Made by a program: the position numbers and the translations under genes
DNA from: CALXOJ01 sp034120015
GTDB taxonomy: Bacteria > Spirochaetota > Spirochaetia > JAFGXN01
DNA: 64,000 bases
Reading direction: 5' to 3'
Assembly (NCBI GenBank): GCA_034120015.1
Contig: JAXEIF010000022.1
Location: forward strand, 11,156 to 75,155
Part shown: positions 52,498 to 62,179 of the stretch, one piece after another
How the letters are laid out: every line of letters starts with the position of its first letter
Position numbering within the stretch: position 1 is the first letter of the stretch
The notes under the pieces: model-generated
What the model was told of the DNA's origin: nothing
The model's input: only the letters and a program-made list of their open reading frames with translations
The model's database searches: none

Positions 52498-53925
52498 GTG
52501 TTTAGAAAAGATTTACCTTTAATCCGGTTTTATGATCAGGATTTTGTCGATATTTACGAACAAAGCTGGAGCAGAATCGATTCTTCTATGGTAAAGGGAA
52601 CTGCTGCAAACGGCTTTGCGAAAGAATTTTTTGTTTACGAACCGTCCGGAGTTATCAATCAGCTCGAGGCAGTTTTTTCGACATTTTTCCTGGTGTACAG
52701 CAACGGAAGTTATAATTCGAGTTCCTGTCTCGATAATTTCTATACAAAACAGGAAGCCGACGGAGCGATTCGCGGAGTTTATTCTCTGGCTGACGGTACA
52801 CCGTTGCTGACGCCCGAGAATCCGGAAGGCGTTCTTCCGCCATTATTCTCGTTTGCCGAATTGAATATTTATCACAAAGTCGGCAACAAAAAACGCCTGA
52901 AAGATATTATTGATGTTCTTTGCCGTTATTACGACTGGCTTGAAGCAAAATTTCAGGCGGAGAACGGACTTTATGCCGTTTCGCACGCAGCGGGCGGACA
53001 GAATTGTCCGTTGCGCAGGGAAGCGTGCTATCCTGTCGATTTTAACTGTCAGCAGGCGGTCAATGCGCTTTATCTTTCTGCAATCGGTGATTTGCTGAAC
53101 GATCGTGATATCAGTTTTAAGTATAAGAAAAAATATTTCTCGCTCAAGACACGTATCAACGAAAAGATGTGGGATGAAGAGGACGGTTTTTATTACGACC
53201 TCAAAAAAGACGAATCGTTTTTGAAAGTGAAATCACTGGCCGGATATTGGGCTATTTTGGCCGAGATTCCGGGAGTCGATACGGTGGAAAGAATGACCGC
53301 CCATCTTTCCGATGAAAACGTGTTTGCGACAGACCATCCGTTTCCTTCCCTGGCGGTCTGTGAAGATCAGTTCTCTTCCGATGGCCGAAAAGATATGGGG
53401 GATGTCAATCCCACTCTGGTCTTTATGATTATAAAAGGTCTTGAGAAATATAAATATTACGAAGTTGCCCGGGAGTACGCCATCCGGCATCTTTATTTCA
53501 TTCTCGAAGTTTTAAACGATGAAGAGTCGCCGCATCCCGATCTGTATGAAGGATACAGTCCGACGGAAGCCGGTCCGGCTGCGTCCGGTGAAAATGGATT
53601 TCCGCGACGCAATTTTCTGCCGTATGTCTGTCTCAGTACCATTGCTCTGATGATTGAAAATGTTGTCGGTTTTTATATTTCTCTGCCGAAGAAAACGGTC
53701 GAATGGATTATGCCTTCGCTTGAAGAAACTGGAATCGAAAATATGCTTCTGAAGCGCAATAAAGTGACTATTTTCAGCAACAGAAGCGGTCGTGTCGGAG
53801 CGTGGGAAATCCGTCTCGAGTCCGATAAGCTTTACTATTTTACCATTAATATTCTGAACAGCAAAAAGAAAAAAACATTGCCGATTCCTTCCGGTAAATG
53901 CTCAATGCTGATTGATAAAATGTAA
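52498..53925 (+). CDS. cytoplasmic six-hairpin glycoside hydrolase (GH37/GH63-like)
   Basis: 475 residues without a signal peptide. The (alpha/alpha)6 features are SSCLDNFYTKQEADGAI near the start, LFSFAELNIYHKVGN, YDWLEAKFQAENGLYAVS, INEKMWDEEDGFYYDL and LYEGYSPTEAGPA. These resemble the MGH1-like family of GH63/GH37 (trehalase, mannosylglycerate hydrolase). The start is GTG 52498 with GAGAGGA upstream. A role in using intracellular oligosaccharides is likely, but the sugar cannot be told. It sits 9 bases before proS, so co-transcription is possible. Confidence 0.8.
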   Translation: MFRKDLPLIRFYDQDFVDIYEQSWSRIDSSMVKGTAANGFAKEFFVYEPSGVINQLEAVFSTFFLVYSNGSYNSSSCLDNFYTKQEADGAIRGVYSLADGTPLLTPENPEGVLPPLFSFAELNIYHKVGNKKRLKDIIDVLCRYYDWLEAKFQAENGLYAVSHAAGGQNCPLRREACYPVDFNCQQAVNALYLSAIGDLLNDRDISFKYKKKYFSLKTRINEKMWDEEDGFYYDLKKDESFLKVKSLAGYWAILAEIPGVDTVERMTAHLSDENVFATDHPFPSLAVCEDQFSSDGRKDMGDVNPTLVFMIIKGLEKYKYYEVAREYAIRHLYFILEVLNDEESPHPDLYEGYSPTEAGPAASGENGFPRRNFLPYVCLSTIALMIENVVGFYISLPKKTVEWIMPSLEETGIENMLLKRNKVTIFSNRSGRVGAWEIRLESDKLYYFTINILNSKKKKTLPIPSGKCSMLIDKM

Positions 53926-53934
53926 GAGGTGGTT

Positions 53935-55371
53935 ATGTCCGAGAAAATTACTCCCCGTGAAGAAAACTTTTCCCAATGGTATATCGATATCGTTCTGAAC
54001 GCGCAATTGGCCGATTATGCTCCCGTGAAAGGGTGTATGGTTATTCGTCCGCGCGGTTACGCCCTGTGGGAGGCTGTCCAAACGGAGCTGAACCGTATGT
54101 TTAAGGAGACGGGGCACTCCAATGCCTATTTTCCGATGCTGATTCCCGACAGCTTTTTACGAAAAGAAGCCGAACACGTCGAAGGTTTTTCACCCGAACT
54201 GGCCGTCGTGACCCACGCCGGCGGTGAAGAACTGGAGGAGCCGTACGTGTTGCGGCCGACATCGGAGACGATTATCTGGAGTACCTATAAAAAATGGATC
54301 CAGTCGTACCGTGATTTACCGTTGCTGATTAACCAGTGGGCCAACGTTATCCGCTGGGAAAAACGAACCAGGCTCTTTCTGCGGACAACCGAATTTTTGT
54401 GGCAGGAAGGTCATACGGCTCACGAAACGGAAGAAGAAGCGGTCGAAGAGACGTTAAAGATGCTTAACGTCTACAAAACATTCGTCGAGGATTATCTGGC
54501 TATTCCGTTGCTCACAGGACCGAAATCGCAGTCGGAGAAATTTGCCGGTGCAATCGACACATACTCGATCGAAGCACTTTTGCAGGATAAAAAAGCGTTG
54601 CAGGCGGGAACCTCCCATTTTCTCGGTCAGAATTTTGCCAAGGCTTTTGACGTCAAATATCAGACCCGGGAGAAAACGCTCGATTACGTTTGGGCGACGT
54701 CGTGGGGTGTTTCGACCCGCTTAATCGGGGCGCTCATTATGACCCATTCGGATGACAAAGGCCTGATCGTGCCGCCGAAAGTGGCACCGCAGGAAGTGGT
54801 TTTGATTCCGATTTTCAAAAGCAGCAACAAAGACGCGGTGCTCGACTACTGTTCCGGTTTGGAGAAAGAATTGCGCGGTGCGTTCCGCGTGGCGGTCGAT
54901 GCCGACGACAAACAGTCGCCGGGGTGGCGTTTTGCGGAGTGGGAAATGCGCGGTGTTCCCGTGCGGGTAGAGGTCGGTCCCCGCGATATGGAAAACAAAA
55001 AGGCGGTTTTGGTCCGCCGCGACAACGGAGAAAAGAAAGTTGTTGACCGTGAGGCGATTGTCTCCGAAATCAGACAGATGCTGGACGATATCCAGAAAGC
55101 ATTGTTTGACCGGGCGTTGAAATTCCGCGACGAAAATACGACTTCCGTTTCTTCCTACGATGAATTTTTGCCCCTTTTCGAAGGGGAGAAAGCGCCCGGC
55201 TTTGTCGAAGCGATGTGGTGCGGCGATCCCGAGTGCGAAGCGGAGATCAAAGCCGATACCAAGGCCACTATCCGCTGTCTGCCGTTTGACAGACAGAATC
55301 GTGTCGCCGGTACCTGTTTTCATTGCGGACGCGAGGCCAAACACGTCGCGGTTTTTGCAAAAAGTTACTAG
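53935..55371 (+). CDS. proS: prolyl-tRNA synthetase, archaeal/eukaryotic type
   Basis: Charges tRNA-Pro. 478 residues, a short class II form without the bacterial editing insertion. Motif 1 region KGCMVIRPRGYALWE, motif 2 WEKRTRLFLRTTEFLWQEGHTAH, motif 3 region WGVSTRLIGALIMTH, then the anticodon domain and a C-terminal zinc-binding domain (CGDPECEAEI, TCFHCGREAKH) ending in the conserved Tyr of the archaeal type. This type is found in Borrelia, Treponema, Deinococcus and Mycoplasma. ATG 53935 with AAGAGG is the likely start, not GTG 53929. Confidence 0.96.
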   Translation: MSEKITPREENFSQWYIDIVLNAQLADYAPVKGCMVIRPRGYALWEAVQTELNRMFKETGHSNAYFPMLIPDSFLRKEAEHVEGFSPELAVVTHAGGEELEEPYVLRPTSETIIWSTYKKWIQSYRDLPLLINQWANVIRWEKRTRLFLRTTEFLWQEGHTAHETEEEAVEETLKMLNVYKTFVEDYLAIPLLTGPKSQSEKFAGAIDTYSIEALLQDKKALQAGTSHFLGQNFAKAFDVKYQTREKTLDYVWATSWGVSTRLIGALIMTHSDDKGLIVPPKVAPQEVVLIPIFKSSNKDAVLDYCSGLEKELRGAFRVAVDADDKQSPGWRFAEWEMRGVPVRVEVGPRDMENKKAVLVRRDNGEKKVVDREAIVSEIRQMLDDIQKALFDRALKFRDENTTSVSSYDEFLPLFEGEKAPGFVEAMWCGDPECEAEIKADTKATIRCLPFDRQNRVAGTCFHCGREAKHVAVFAKSY

Positions 55372-55380
55372 GAGAGAATC

Positions 55381-56496
55381 ATGGCTCTGTTTACCGTGCA
55401 TGACGAAGCGCTGCTGTCGGCTGCGAGAACAGCCGTTCGCGAAAGTCTGAAAATCAAAAAAGACGAGACCGTTCTTATCATTACCAATCCGAATGCGGAT
55501 GTCTTGGCGATTTCTCAGGCGTTGTACAATGAATGCGAAGCCGTGGGAGCGCGGCCGGTGATGACCGTTCAGCCGGAGAAAACATCGCTGGATTTTACCG
55601 AACCGTCGGTGCTCGGCGCGATTAAAACGGCTCCGGATGTGTTGATTTCCATGAGCAGCGAGAAAATGGGAAAAGATTTCGAAGCGATCCGTCATCCGTA
55701 CGAATTCGAAGGAAAAAAAATCGACAATACATTTCATTATCTGATGAAACAGAAAAAAACGCGTTCGTTCTGGTCGCCCGGAGTGACGAAAGATTTGTTC
55801 GTGAAAACGGTTCCGGTCGACTACGCCGAAATGAAAAAACGGTGCCGGCTCCTGAAATCATTTCTCGATCGGGCAGATGGCGTCCGCATTCAAACGGCAG
55901 CCGGAACCGACTTAAAATTGGGACTGCGCAATCGAATTGCCTTTACCGATGACGGCGATTTTTCCGTTCCCGGAGAGGGCGGTAATCTGCCGGCCGGAGA
56001 GGCCTTTATTTCGCCCGAATTGGGGACCGGCGAAGGCATTCTGGTATTTGACGGCAGTATCGCGGTTCGCAACGGGACTGTCAAAATCGACACGCCGATC
56101 CGCTGTACGGTTCGCGGCGGTTTTGTGACTGCTATCGAAGGCGGTAAAGAGGCCGAAATCCTGCGGAAGACTGTCGAAGCGGGGGAGAGCGACAGTGCGC
56201 AAATGGCAGCCAAAGGCACACTGCCGCCGGAAACGGCAGCGGAGTATCGCAAAAATGCCCGTAATTTGGGAGAATTGGGCATCGGTGTCAATCCGGCAGC
56301 TTTTATTTCCGGCAATATGCTGATTGACGAAAAAGCGTTTGAAACCTGTCATATCGCGATCGGAAGTAATTATGACGAAGATGCACAGGCTCTTATTCAC
56401 CTGGACGGAGTGATTCTCAAACCGACGATTACCGCCTTTTTTGCCGACGGATCGGAGGCGATGCTTCTCGATAACGGCCGGATTGTCTGCGGCTGA
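55381..56496 (+). CDS. M29-like aminopeptidase
   Basis: 371 residues, somewhat shorter than AmpS-type peptidases (about 410). Metal-binding region motifs of the family are GEGGNLPAGEAFISPE, NLGELGIGVNP and the C-terminal CHIAIGSNYDEDAQALIHLDGVI. It is expected to be a metal-dependent cytoplasmic exopeptidase; the related NicX fold is an alternative. It is 9 bases after proS in the same orientation. Confidence 0.85.
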   Translation: MALFTVHDEALLSAARTAVRESLKIKKDETVLIITNPNADVLAISQALYNECEAVGARPVMTVQPEKTSLDFTEPSVLGAIKTAPDVLISMSSEKMGKDFEAIRHPYEFEGKKIDNTFHYLMKQKKTRSFWSPGVTKDLFVKTVPVDYAEMKKRCRLLKSFLDRADGVRIQTAAGTDLKLGLRNRIAFTDDGDFSVPGEGGNLPAGEAFISPELGTGEGILVFDGSIAVRNGTVKIDTPIRCTVRGGFVTAIEGGKEAEILRKTVEAGESDSAQMAAKGTLPPETAAEYRKNARNLGELGIGVNPAAFISGNMLIDEKAFETCHIAIGSNYDEDAQALIHLDGVILKPTITAFFADGSEAMLLDNGRIVCG

Positions 56497-56517
56497 ATCG
56501 TCTTCGGTTTTCAGCCG
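56490..56517. terminator. hairpin between convergent peptidase and ClC genes
   Basis: CGGCTGAA (56490-56497) and TTCAGCCG (56510-56517) pair around a 12-base loop, spanning the two stop codons. No T-run follows, so its terminator activity is doubtful. Confidence 0.4.
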
Positions 56518-57818
56518 ACTTCCCTGCCCGGATAAATTCCGTTTTTCTTTCGTTCGGAAAGCATTCTTTCCAGAAGCTCGTCATAAACCGGAGTTCCTCC
56601 CAGATAGGTCGCCACCGCATATGATGTCAGAGCGACAATAATCAGCGGAATCAGATGGTTCAGTGAAGCGGTCATTTCCATAATCAAAACGCAACCTGTA
56701 ATGGGAGCTTTCGTCACACCTGAGAAGAAAGCAGTCATTCCCAAAGCGATAAAAAACGATCCGTAAATATGCGGATAACCGAAAAAATCAACCAAAAGCA
56801 GTTCGTATGATTTCCCGATAATGGCACCGAGCATCAGAAGGGGAAGAAATATCCCGCCCGGACTTCCCGATCCGTAACAGAGAGAAGTGAAGAGAAGTTT
56901 TGTCAGAATAAGAATTAGCAGAACGGGAATCGAAAAAGTTTCCGCTTTAATTTCCTGAAGAAGATCGTGACCGCTGCCCAAAAAAAGCGGGAAAAAAACG
57001 AAAAGGATTCCGGTGACCAGAAAAGCCGGTAAGGGGCGCAGAAGCGGTTTTTTGATAAACGAGTGAAGATCCTGCGACAAAAAGAGAGAACGGTTGAATA
57101 TGACAGCAAAAATTCCGCATGCAATGCCGAGCGGGATCAGCAGAAAATAATCTTTCACCGGAATCATGTGAGGAAATGTGAACGAAAAAACGGGAAGCTG
57201 CCCCATTAATGCTTCGGAAATAATGCCTGCCGAAATGCAGGACAAAATAGCCGTCACCAAACCGGTATGTGTCAGGCGGTTGCGCAGTTCTTCGAATGTA
57301 AAAAGAACTCCTGAGAGCGGAGCATTAAAGGCGGCCGTCAAACCGGCGGCCGCACCGGCCGTAAGCAGGTAATCTTCCTCTTTTCCCGATTTTGCAAATT
57401 TTTTATTGACGGCACATGCCGTCAGGCCGCCGAGCTGAATCGACGGTCCTTCCCGCCCGAGAGAAAGTCCGCATCCCAAAGTCAGCAGTCCGCCGAAAAA
57501 TTTCAAGGGCAGTTCAGGAAACCACGAAAGTTTAAAAAAGCCGCGCAAACCGCCTTTTATTTGCGGGATACCGCTGCCTTTGAGCATCGGATATTTGTAA
57601 ACAATGAACCCGACAAGCAATGCCGAGGCAATCAATGCCGTAAAAACCGGAAAATACAGAATCGGATTTTTCCGGGCTGCATCGGAGAGTATCCACCGGC
57701 CGGCAGTCATGTAGACCAAAATAAAACGGTATCCTGTGACGATACTTCCTGCCAGTAAGCCGATGCCGATTGCTTTGAGATAAAGAAAAAAATGGTGAAC
57801 CCGAAATGGCTGCCGCAC
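56511..57818 (-). CDS. ClC-type chloride channel/H+ exchanger
   Basis: 435 residues with the three ion-path motifs of the family: GSGIPQIKG, GREGPSIQLG with the gating Glu, and GSGSPGGIFLPLL. The proton Glu equivalent is kept (FTFEELRNR), so a 2Cl-/H+ antiporter is more likely than a channel. A GTG at 57818 is used as the start and lies in the short gap shared with perR. It may serve acid resistance or ion balance; this is inference. Confidence 0.9.
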   Translation of the reverse strand: MRQPFRVHHFFLYLKAIGIGLLAGSIVTGYRFILVYMTAGRWILSDAARKNPILYFPVFTALIASALLVGFIVYKYPMLKGSGIPQIKGGLRGFFKLSWFPELPLKFFGGLLTLGCGLSLGREGPSIQLGGLTACAVNKKFAKSGKEEDYLLTAGAAAGLTAAFNAPLSGVLFTFEELRNRLTHTGLVTAILSCISAGIISEALMGQLPVFSFTFPHMIPVKDYFLLIPLGIACGIFAVIFNRSLFLSQDLHSFIKKPLLRPLPAFLVTGILFVFFPLFLGSGHDLLQEIKAETFSIPVLLILILTKLLFTSLCYGSGSPGGIFLPLLMLGAIIGKSYELLLVDFFGYPHIYGSFFIALGMTAFFSGVTKAPITGCVLIMEMTASLNHLIPLIIVALTSYAVATYLGGTPVYDELLERMLSERKKNGIYPGREVG

Positions 57819-57869
57819 ACCTGAATATAACAGAAAATCAAAAAAAATATACTCATTCTAAAAAAAGTA

Positions 57870-57904
57870 TTGATTTTTATAAAGATTCTAATTATAATAT
57901 TATT
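57870..57904 (+). promoter_or_regulatory. perR promoter with overlapping AT palindrome (leaderless type)
   Basis: TTGATT (57870-57875), 17 bases, TATAAT (57893-57898), 6 bases, ATG 57905. A perfect 10-bp palindrome ATAATATTAT (57895-57904) covers the -10 to start region and resembles half of a PerR box (TTATAAT..ATTATAA), which suggests self-regulation. Confidence 0.55.
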
Positions 57905-58306
57905 ATGAAAAACGCAAAATCTTTATTGGAAGAAAAAAACATCAGACCTTCATTTCAGAGGCTGAAAATTTACAAGCTGTTGGCCGAGACAAAAGAACAT
58001 CCGTCGGTGGAAACCATTTACAACGAGCTGAAAGAAGAAATTCCTTCGCTTTCGAAAATGACGATTTATAACACGCTGAAACTGTTTGTGGAAAACGATT
58101 TGGCGCGTCTGATTACGATTGAGGAGAATGAAGCCCGTTTTGATGCGGATACTTCCGTTCACGGTCATTTTAAATGCAACCGGTGCGGACGGATTCTTGA
58201 TTTTCCGGTCGAAGCGTCGCGTTTGCCGAATCCCGGCGCCGGATTTGATGTCGAGAACGTCGATTTATTTGTCCGCGGGATTTGTCCCGGCTGTCAAAAC
58301 AGCTGA
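57905..58306 (+). CDS. perR: PerR-type Fur-family repressor
   Basis: 133 residues: winged helix (HPSVETIYNEL, SKMTIYNTLKLF) and a dimerisation domain with a zinc site (CNRCG..CPGC). The regulatory metal ligands of PerR are all matched: His in HPSVE, Asp in ARFDAD, His-x-His in SVHGHFKC, and Asp in ILDF. This favours a peroxide-sensing PerR over iron-sensing Fur. An in-frame extension to 57806 is rejected because it would cross the promoter. Targets may include itself. Confidence 0.88.
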   Translation: MKNAKSLLEEKNIRPSFQRLKIYKLLAETKEHPSVETIYNELKEEIPSLSKMTIYNTLKLFVENDLARLITIEENEARFDADTSVHGHFKCNRCGRILDFPVEASRLPNPGAGFDVENVDLFVRGICPGCQNS

Positions 58307-58313
58307 TTTAAAG

Positions 58314-58340
58314 AAAGGCAGCCTCTCGGGCTGCTTTTCT
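58314..58340. terminator. terminator between perR and the metallophosphoesterase gene
   Basis: GCAGCC and GGCTGC pair (58318-58334) with A and T flanks and a TTTTCTT tail. Confidence 0.75.
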
Positions 58341-59653
58341 TATTGTATGCGGACAAGACCGGTTACGGATTCTTTACTTTCTTTGCCGAATGATTCGACC
58401 GCTTTGATTTCGATATTGTATGTACCGGGTTTTAAATTCTTCGGGAAGGCAAAAGCCGGAGTCGGAGACATTTCGGAGAGACCGGCACAGAAATCCGAAA
58501 AATAGAAAAAAGTCTGCGTTCTGCCTGAAGCGTTCAGATTCACTTTGTAGGAATGAACAAAATCGGCATGTGAAGCGGCTGTAAAACGAAATCCGTCGAC
58601 CGGTTTCCCTGTTTTTTCGTCTTTAACCGAAACGGTTTCGATACCGGCAGATACAGCTTCTTCGGAGAAAACCGGTGATACCGCGTTGCGTATCCGTTTT
58701 TCGGTTGTATATTTGAAGTTTTCTTTTTTTATCGGCAACGGAATTGTCCACGCGTTTTTCTCTTCCCGCTCTTTTGCCAGGTTATACCGTATAATCCGAA
58801 TCTCATTCGCCCGGATTTCCATAATCATAACCATAGGCGAATCCTCGGCATGAGGAGGAATCGATCCGTTTTCTTTACCGGCTTCCAGCTCGACATAGGA
58901 AACGCACTGCGTGTTGATTGCCGTAAAACTGCCCTGCCAGATCGATCTTTCGTCAAGCAGGGAATAATGAGAATGTCCCGAAAAAGAAATAATCTGCGGA
59001 TAATTCGAGAAAATCTCGGTTAAATCGTCGTTTCCCCAGGCATCGCTTCCGTAAACCGTATCTTCGGGATTCTGATGGGTAACGATAAAAACAGGTTTCC
59101 CGGGGTTTTGACTTACGGCTGTCCCGATTTCGGAACGGATTTTATTTTTGATCAGACCGTAGCTGCCGTCCATGTCCCCGTTGGCGGGACTGATTGCCAG
59201 AAAATGGTATCCGTTGACAACTTTATGAGTCCAGGGACTGTCTCCCGTCATTCGGGTGAAACGATCTCTGAGTTTGGTCAGGGTATCGGCTTTACCGTAG
59301 CTGTTCCAGTAATCATGATTTCCCATGACCTGAACAGTCACCGGGCGTTCGGTTCCGAAAACGGAATCCAGACAGGCTTTGTACGGAGAGTAGGCTGTAT
59401 CGTCCGACAAATCTGTCAAATCTCCGGCATTAATCAAAACATCGATTTTTCTGGATTTAAAATATTCCAGTGCTTTTTTTGTGTTGGTTACATAAAGAGC
59501 GCTGTCTTTTGCACCGACCGGCAGCTGTAAGTCGCTCATAATACCGACCGTAATCACATCGCCGTCGACGGTGTATTTCAAAATTCCGTCGAAATTTCCC
59601 CCGCAGGAAAAAAGCAGAACAGTACAGAGAATAATGCCGCCGAAATGCTTCAT
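58340..59653 (-). CDS. metallophosphoesterase lipoprotein
   Basis: 437 residues: lipobox LLFSC (Cys at residue 17), then a calcineurin-like phosphoesterase domain (about 30-285) with MSDLQLP, NAGDLTDLSDD, VMGNHDYWN, VTHQNPE and FSGHSHYS, and a C-terminal beta domain of about 130 residues (Ig-like). In the first motif the usual D-x-H reads D-L-Q. It would hydrolyse phosphate esters on the periplasmic or surface side. It follows leuS by 9 bases with its own GGAG site. Confidence 0.88.
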   Translation of the reverse strand: MKHFGGIILCTVLLFSCGGNFDGILKYTVDGDVITVGIMSDLQLPVGAKDSALYVTNTKKALEYFKSRKIDVLINAGDLTDLSDDTAYSPYKACLDSVFGTERPVTVQVMGNHDYWNSYGKADTLTKLRDRFTRMTGDSPWTHKVVNGYHFLAISPANGDMDGSYGLIKNKIRSEIGTAVSQNPGKPVFIVTHQNPEDTVYGSDAWGNDDLTEIFSNYPQIISFSGHSHYSLLDERSIWQGSFTAINTQCVSYVELEAGKENGSIPPHAEDSPMVMIMEIRANEIRIIRYNLAKEREEKNAWTIPLPIKKENFKYTTEKRIRNAVSPVFSEEAVSAGIETVSVKDEKTGKPVDGFRFTAASHADFVHSYKVNLNASGRTQTFFYFSDFCAGLSEMSPTPAFAFPKNLKPGTYNIEIKAVESFGKESKESVTGLVRIQ

Positions 59654-59662
59654 AAAAACTCC

Positions 59663-62173
59663 TTACTTTAAAATCAGATTGGCTATCCGATTCGGAACAT
59701 AAATCAGTTTAACAACGGATTTTCCTTCCGTCAGTGATTGTATTTTGGAATCGGAATCGAGAATCTTTTTGAGTTCGTTTTCGGACAAATCACGGCCAAC
59801 CGTCATTTTGTGACGGACTTTCCCGTTAATCTGAATAACCAGCGTCACTTCATCGTCGAGTGTATATGCGTTGTCGTAATCGGGGTACGGCTGATCGGCT
59901 ACGGACGGTTTTTCTCCCAGTTTTTCCCATAACTCTTCGGCCAGATGAGGTGCATAAGGAGCCAGAATCAGAACAAACGGTTTCCACATAGTCGACGGAA
60001 TCGAATCGGCGTTGATAAGAGCGTTGACAAAAATCATCATTTGGGCGATAGCTGTATTGAAATCGAGACTGTCGGTATCGGTTTTTACCTTCTTGACGGT
60101 TTTGTGAAGCACTTTCAGCTGTTCCGGCGTCATGGCGGCATCGGTGATCGGTTTTTCGGAGATACGCCAAATCCGGTCCAGAAAGCGGTGAATACCGATT
60201 AATCCTTCCGTTTGCCACGGTTTCGAAACGGCAAGCGGTCCCATAAACATTTCGTACAGACGCATCGAATCGGCACCGTAATCGCGGATAATATCGTCCG
60301 GGTTGATGACGTTTTTCAGAGATTTCGACATTTTGGCGATCACCTTTTCCAACGTTTCGCCGGTACCTTTTTCGACATAAACGTTCGGGGAAATTTCTTC
60401 GACACAGTCTGCAGGAACGAGAGTCTTGTTTTTTCTCTGATAGGCGTATGAGGTGATCATTCCCTGGTTGACAAGGCGGCGGAACGGTTCGGAATCTTTG
60501 ACCAGACCGAGATCATAGAAAACTTTATGCCAGAAACGGGAGTAAAGGAGGTGAAGAACGGCATGCTCGGCACCGCCGACGTAGAGGTTGACCGGCATCC
60601 AGTAATCCAGTTTTTCGGGATCGGCAAACCGTCGGTCATTATGCGGGTCGATATAGCGGAGATAATACCAGCAGGAACCGGCCCACTGAGGCATGGTGTT
60701 GGTTTCCCGTTTGGCGGGACCTCCGCATTTGGGACAGGTTGTGTTGACCCATTCGTCAATGGCGGCCAGAGGCGATTCGCCGGTTCCGGTCGGTTCGTAT
60801 TTTTTGACTTCGGGCAGCGTTAGCGGAAGCTGATCCTCGGGAACCGGCACCGTTCCGCAACAGGGGCAGTGTACCAGAGGAATGGGCTCTCCCCAGTAAC
60901 GCTGACGGGAGAAAATCCAGTCACGCAGTTTGTAGTTGACGGTGCGCTCGCCGACGCCTTTTTTTTCGAGAAAACGGATGATTTCGTCGATTGCCGTCGG
61001 TTTGTCGAGACCGTTCAGAAATTCCGAGTTGATATGAATACCGTCCTGTGTGTAGGCCTCTTTTTCGATATCGCCGCCTTCGAGAACCTGAATCATCGGC
61101 AGACCGAATTTTTTGGCAAATTCCCAGTCGCGCTGATCGTGTGCCGGAACCGCCATGATAGCACCCGTTCCGTAAGAAATCAGAATGTAGTCGGAAACCC
61201 AAATCGGAATTTCTTTTCCGTTGACGGGGTTAACAGCGTAAGAGCCGGTGAAGACGCCGGTTTTGTCTTTTGCCAGGTCGGTGCGCTCCAAATCCGATTT
61301 CAATGCGGCCTGCCGCCTGTATTCGTCTACGGCGGCCTTCTGCTCCGGTGTGGTGAGGGCGTCCGCCAGCGGGTGTTCGGGGGCAATTACCATGTAAGTG
61401 GCGCCGAAAAGTGTATCGGGACGGGTCGTATAGACTTCGAGAAACCCCTCCTTTCCGGCCAATCCGAATCGGACGTTGGCTCCCTGCGAGCGGCCGATCC
61501 AGTTACGCTGCATCGTTTTCACCGATTCCGGCCAATCCAAATCGTCGAGACCGGCCAGCAGCTGTTCGGCGTAAGCGGTGATTTTCAGCACCCACTGCCG
61601 CAGATTTTTTCGCGTGACCTGTGCCCCGCACCGTTCGCAGAAACCGTCTTTTACTTCTTCGTTGGCAAGACCGGTTTTGCAGTCGGGGCACCAGTTAATC
61701 GGCATATCCGATTCGTAGGCAAGTCCCTTTTCGTAAAGTTTCAGGAAAAGCCATTGAGTCCAGCGGTAATATTCTTCTTCGTGAGTCGAAACTTCTCTTT
61801 CCCAATCGTAGCAGAAACCGAGGCTTTTGATCTGTTCCCGAAAACGGGCAATGTTGGCTTCCGTTGTGATTTTCGGATGAGTTCCGGTTTTGATCGCATA
61901 GTTTTCCGCCGGCAGTCCGAAGGAGTCGAAGCCCATCGGGTGAAGAACGTTAAAACCGTTCATTCTCAGATAACGGCAGTAAATATCGGTTGCCGTATAG
62001 CCTTCCGGGTGTCCGACATGGAGACCGGCTCCCGACGGATACGGAAACATGTCCAAAACGTAACGACGTTTTTCTTTCGGAAACGATTCGTCTTCCGTTA
62101 CGCGGAAAGTTTTATGATCTTCCCAGTATTTTTGCCATTTTTTTTCAATAGTAGAAAAGTCGTATTTACTCAT
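59663..62173 (-). CDS. leuS: leucyl-tRNA synthetase
   Basis: 836 residues, class I. The HIGH-type site is in PYPSGAGLHVGHPEGY, the editing domain holds the TTRPDTLFGATYMV segment, a tryptophan-rich WAGSCWYYLRYIDP follows, and the KMSKS loop is AKMSKSLKNV. The catalytic core and C-terminal anticodon region are complete. The ATG at 62173 is used; an upstream frame to 62278 overlaps the promoter. It is co-directional with the downstream metallophosphoesterase. Confidence 0.97.
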   Translation of the reverse strand: MSKYDFSTIEKKWQKYWEDHKTFRVTEDESFPKEKRRYVLDMFPYPSGAGLHVGHPEGYTATDIYCRYLRMNGFNVLHPMGFDSFGLPAENYAIKTGTHPKITTEANIARFREQIKSLGFCYDWEREVSTHEEEYYRWTQWLFLKLYEKGLAYESDMPINWCPDCKTGLANEEVKDGFCERCGAQVTRKNLRQWVLKITAYAEQLLAGLDDLDWPESVKTMQRNWIGRSQGANVRFGLAGKEGFLEVYTTRPDTLFGATYMVIAPEHPLADALTTPEQKAAVDEYRRQAALKSDLERTDLAKDKTGVFTGSYAVNPVNGKEIPIWVSDYILISYGTGAIMAVPAHDQRDWEFAKKFGLPMIQVLEGGDIEKEAYTQDGIHINSEFLNGLDKPTAIDEIIRFLEKKGVGERTVNYKLRDWIFSRQRYWGEPIPLVHCPCCGTVPVPEDQLPLTLPEVKKYEPTGTGESPLAAIDEWVNTTCPKCGGPAKRETNTMPQWAGSCWYYLRYIDPHNDRRFADPEKLDYWMPVNLYVGGAEHAVLHLLYSRFWHKVFYDLGLVKDSEPFRRLVNQGMITSYAYQRKNKTLVPADCVEEISPNVYVEKGTGETLEKVIAKMSKSLKNVINPDDIIRDYGADSMRLYEMFMGPLAVSKPWQTEGLIGIHRFLDRIWRISEKPITDAAMTPEQLKVLHKTVKKVKTDTDSLDFNTAIAQMMIFVNALINADSIPSTMWKPFVLILAPYAPHLAEELWEKLGEKPSVADQPYPDYDNAYTLDDEVTLVIQINGKVRHKMTVGRDLSENELKKILDSDSKIQSLTEGKSVVKLIYVPNRIANLILK

Positions 62174-62179
62174 ATTTAC

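Noticed and set aside
54721..55737. 338-codon open frame antisense to proS and the M29 gene
   Set aside because: Shadow of two well-supported genes; composition is not protein-like.
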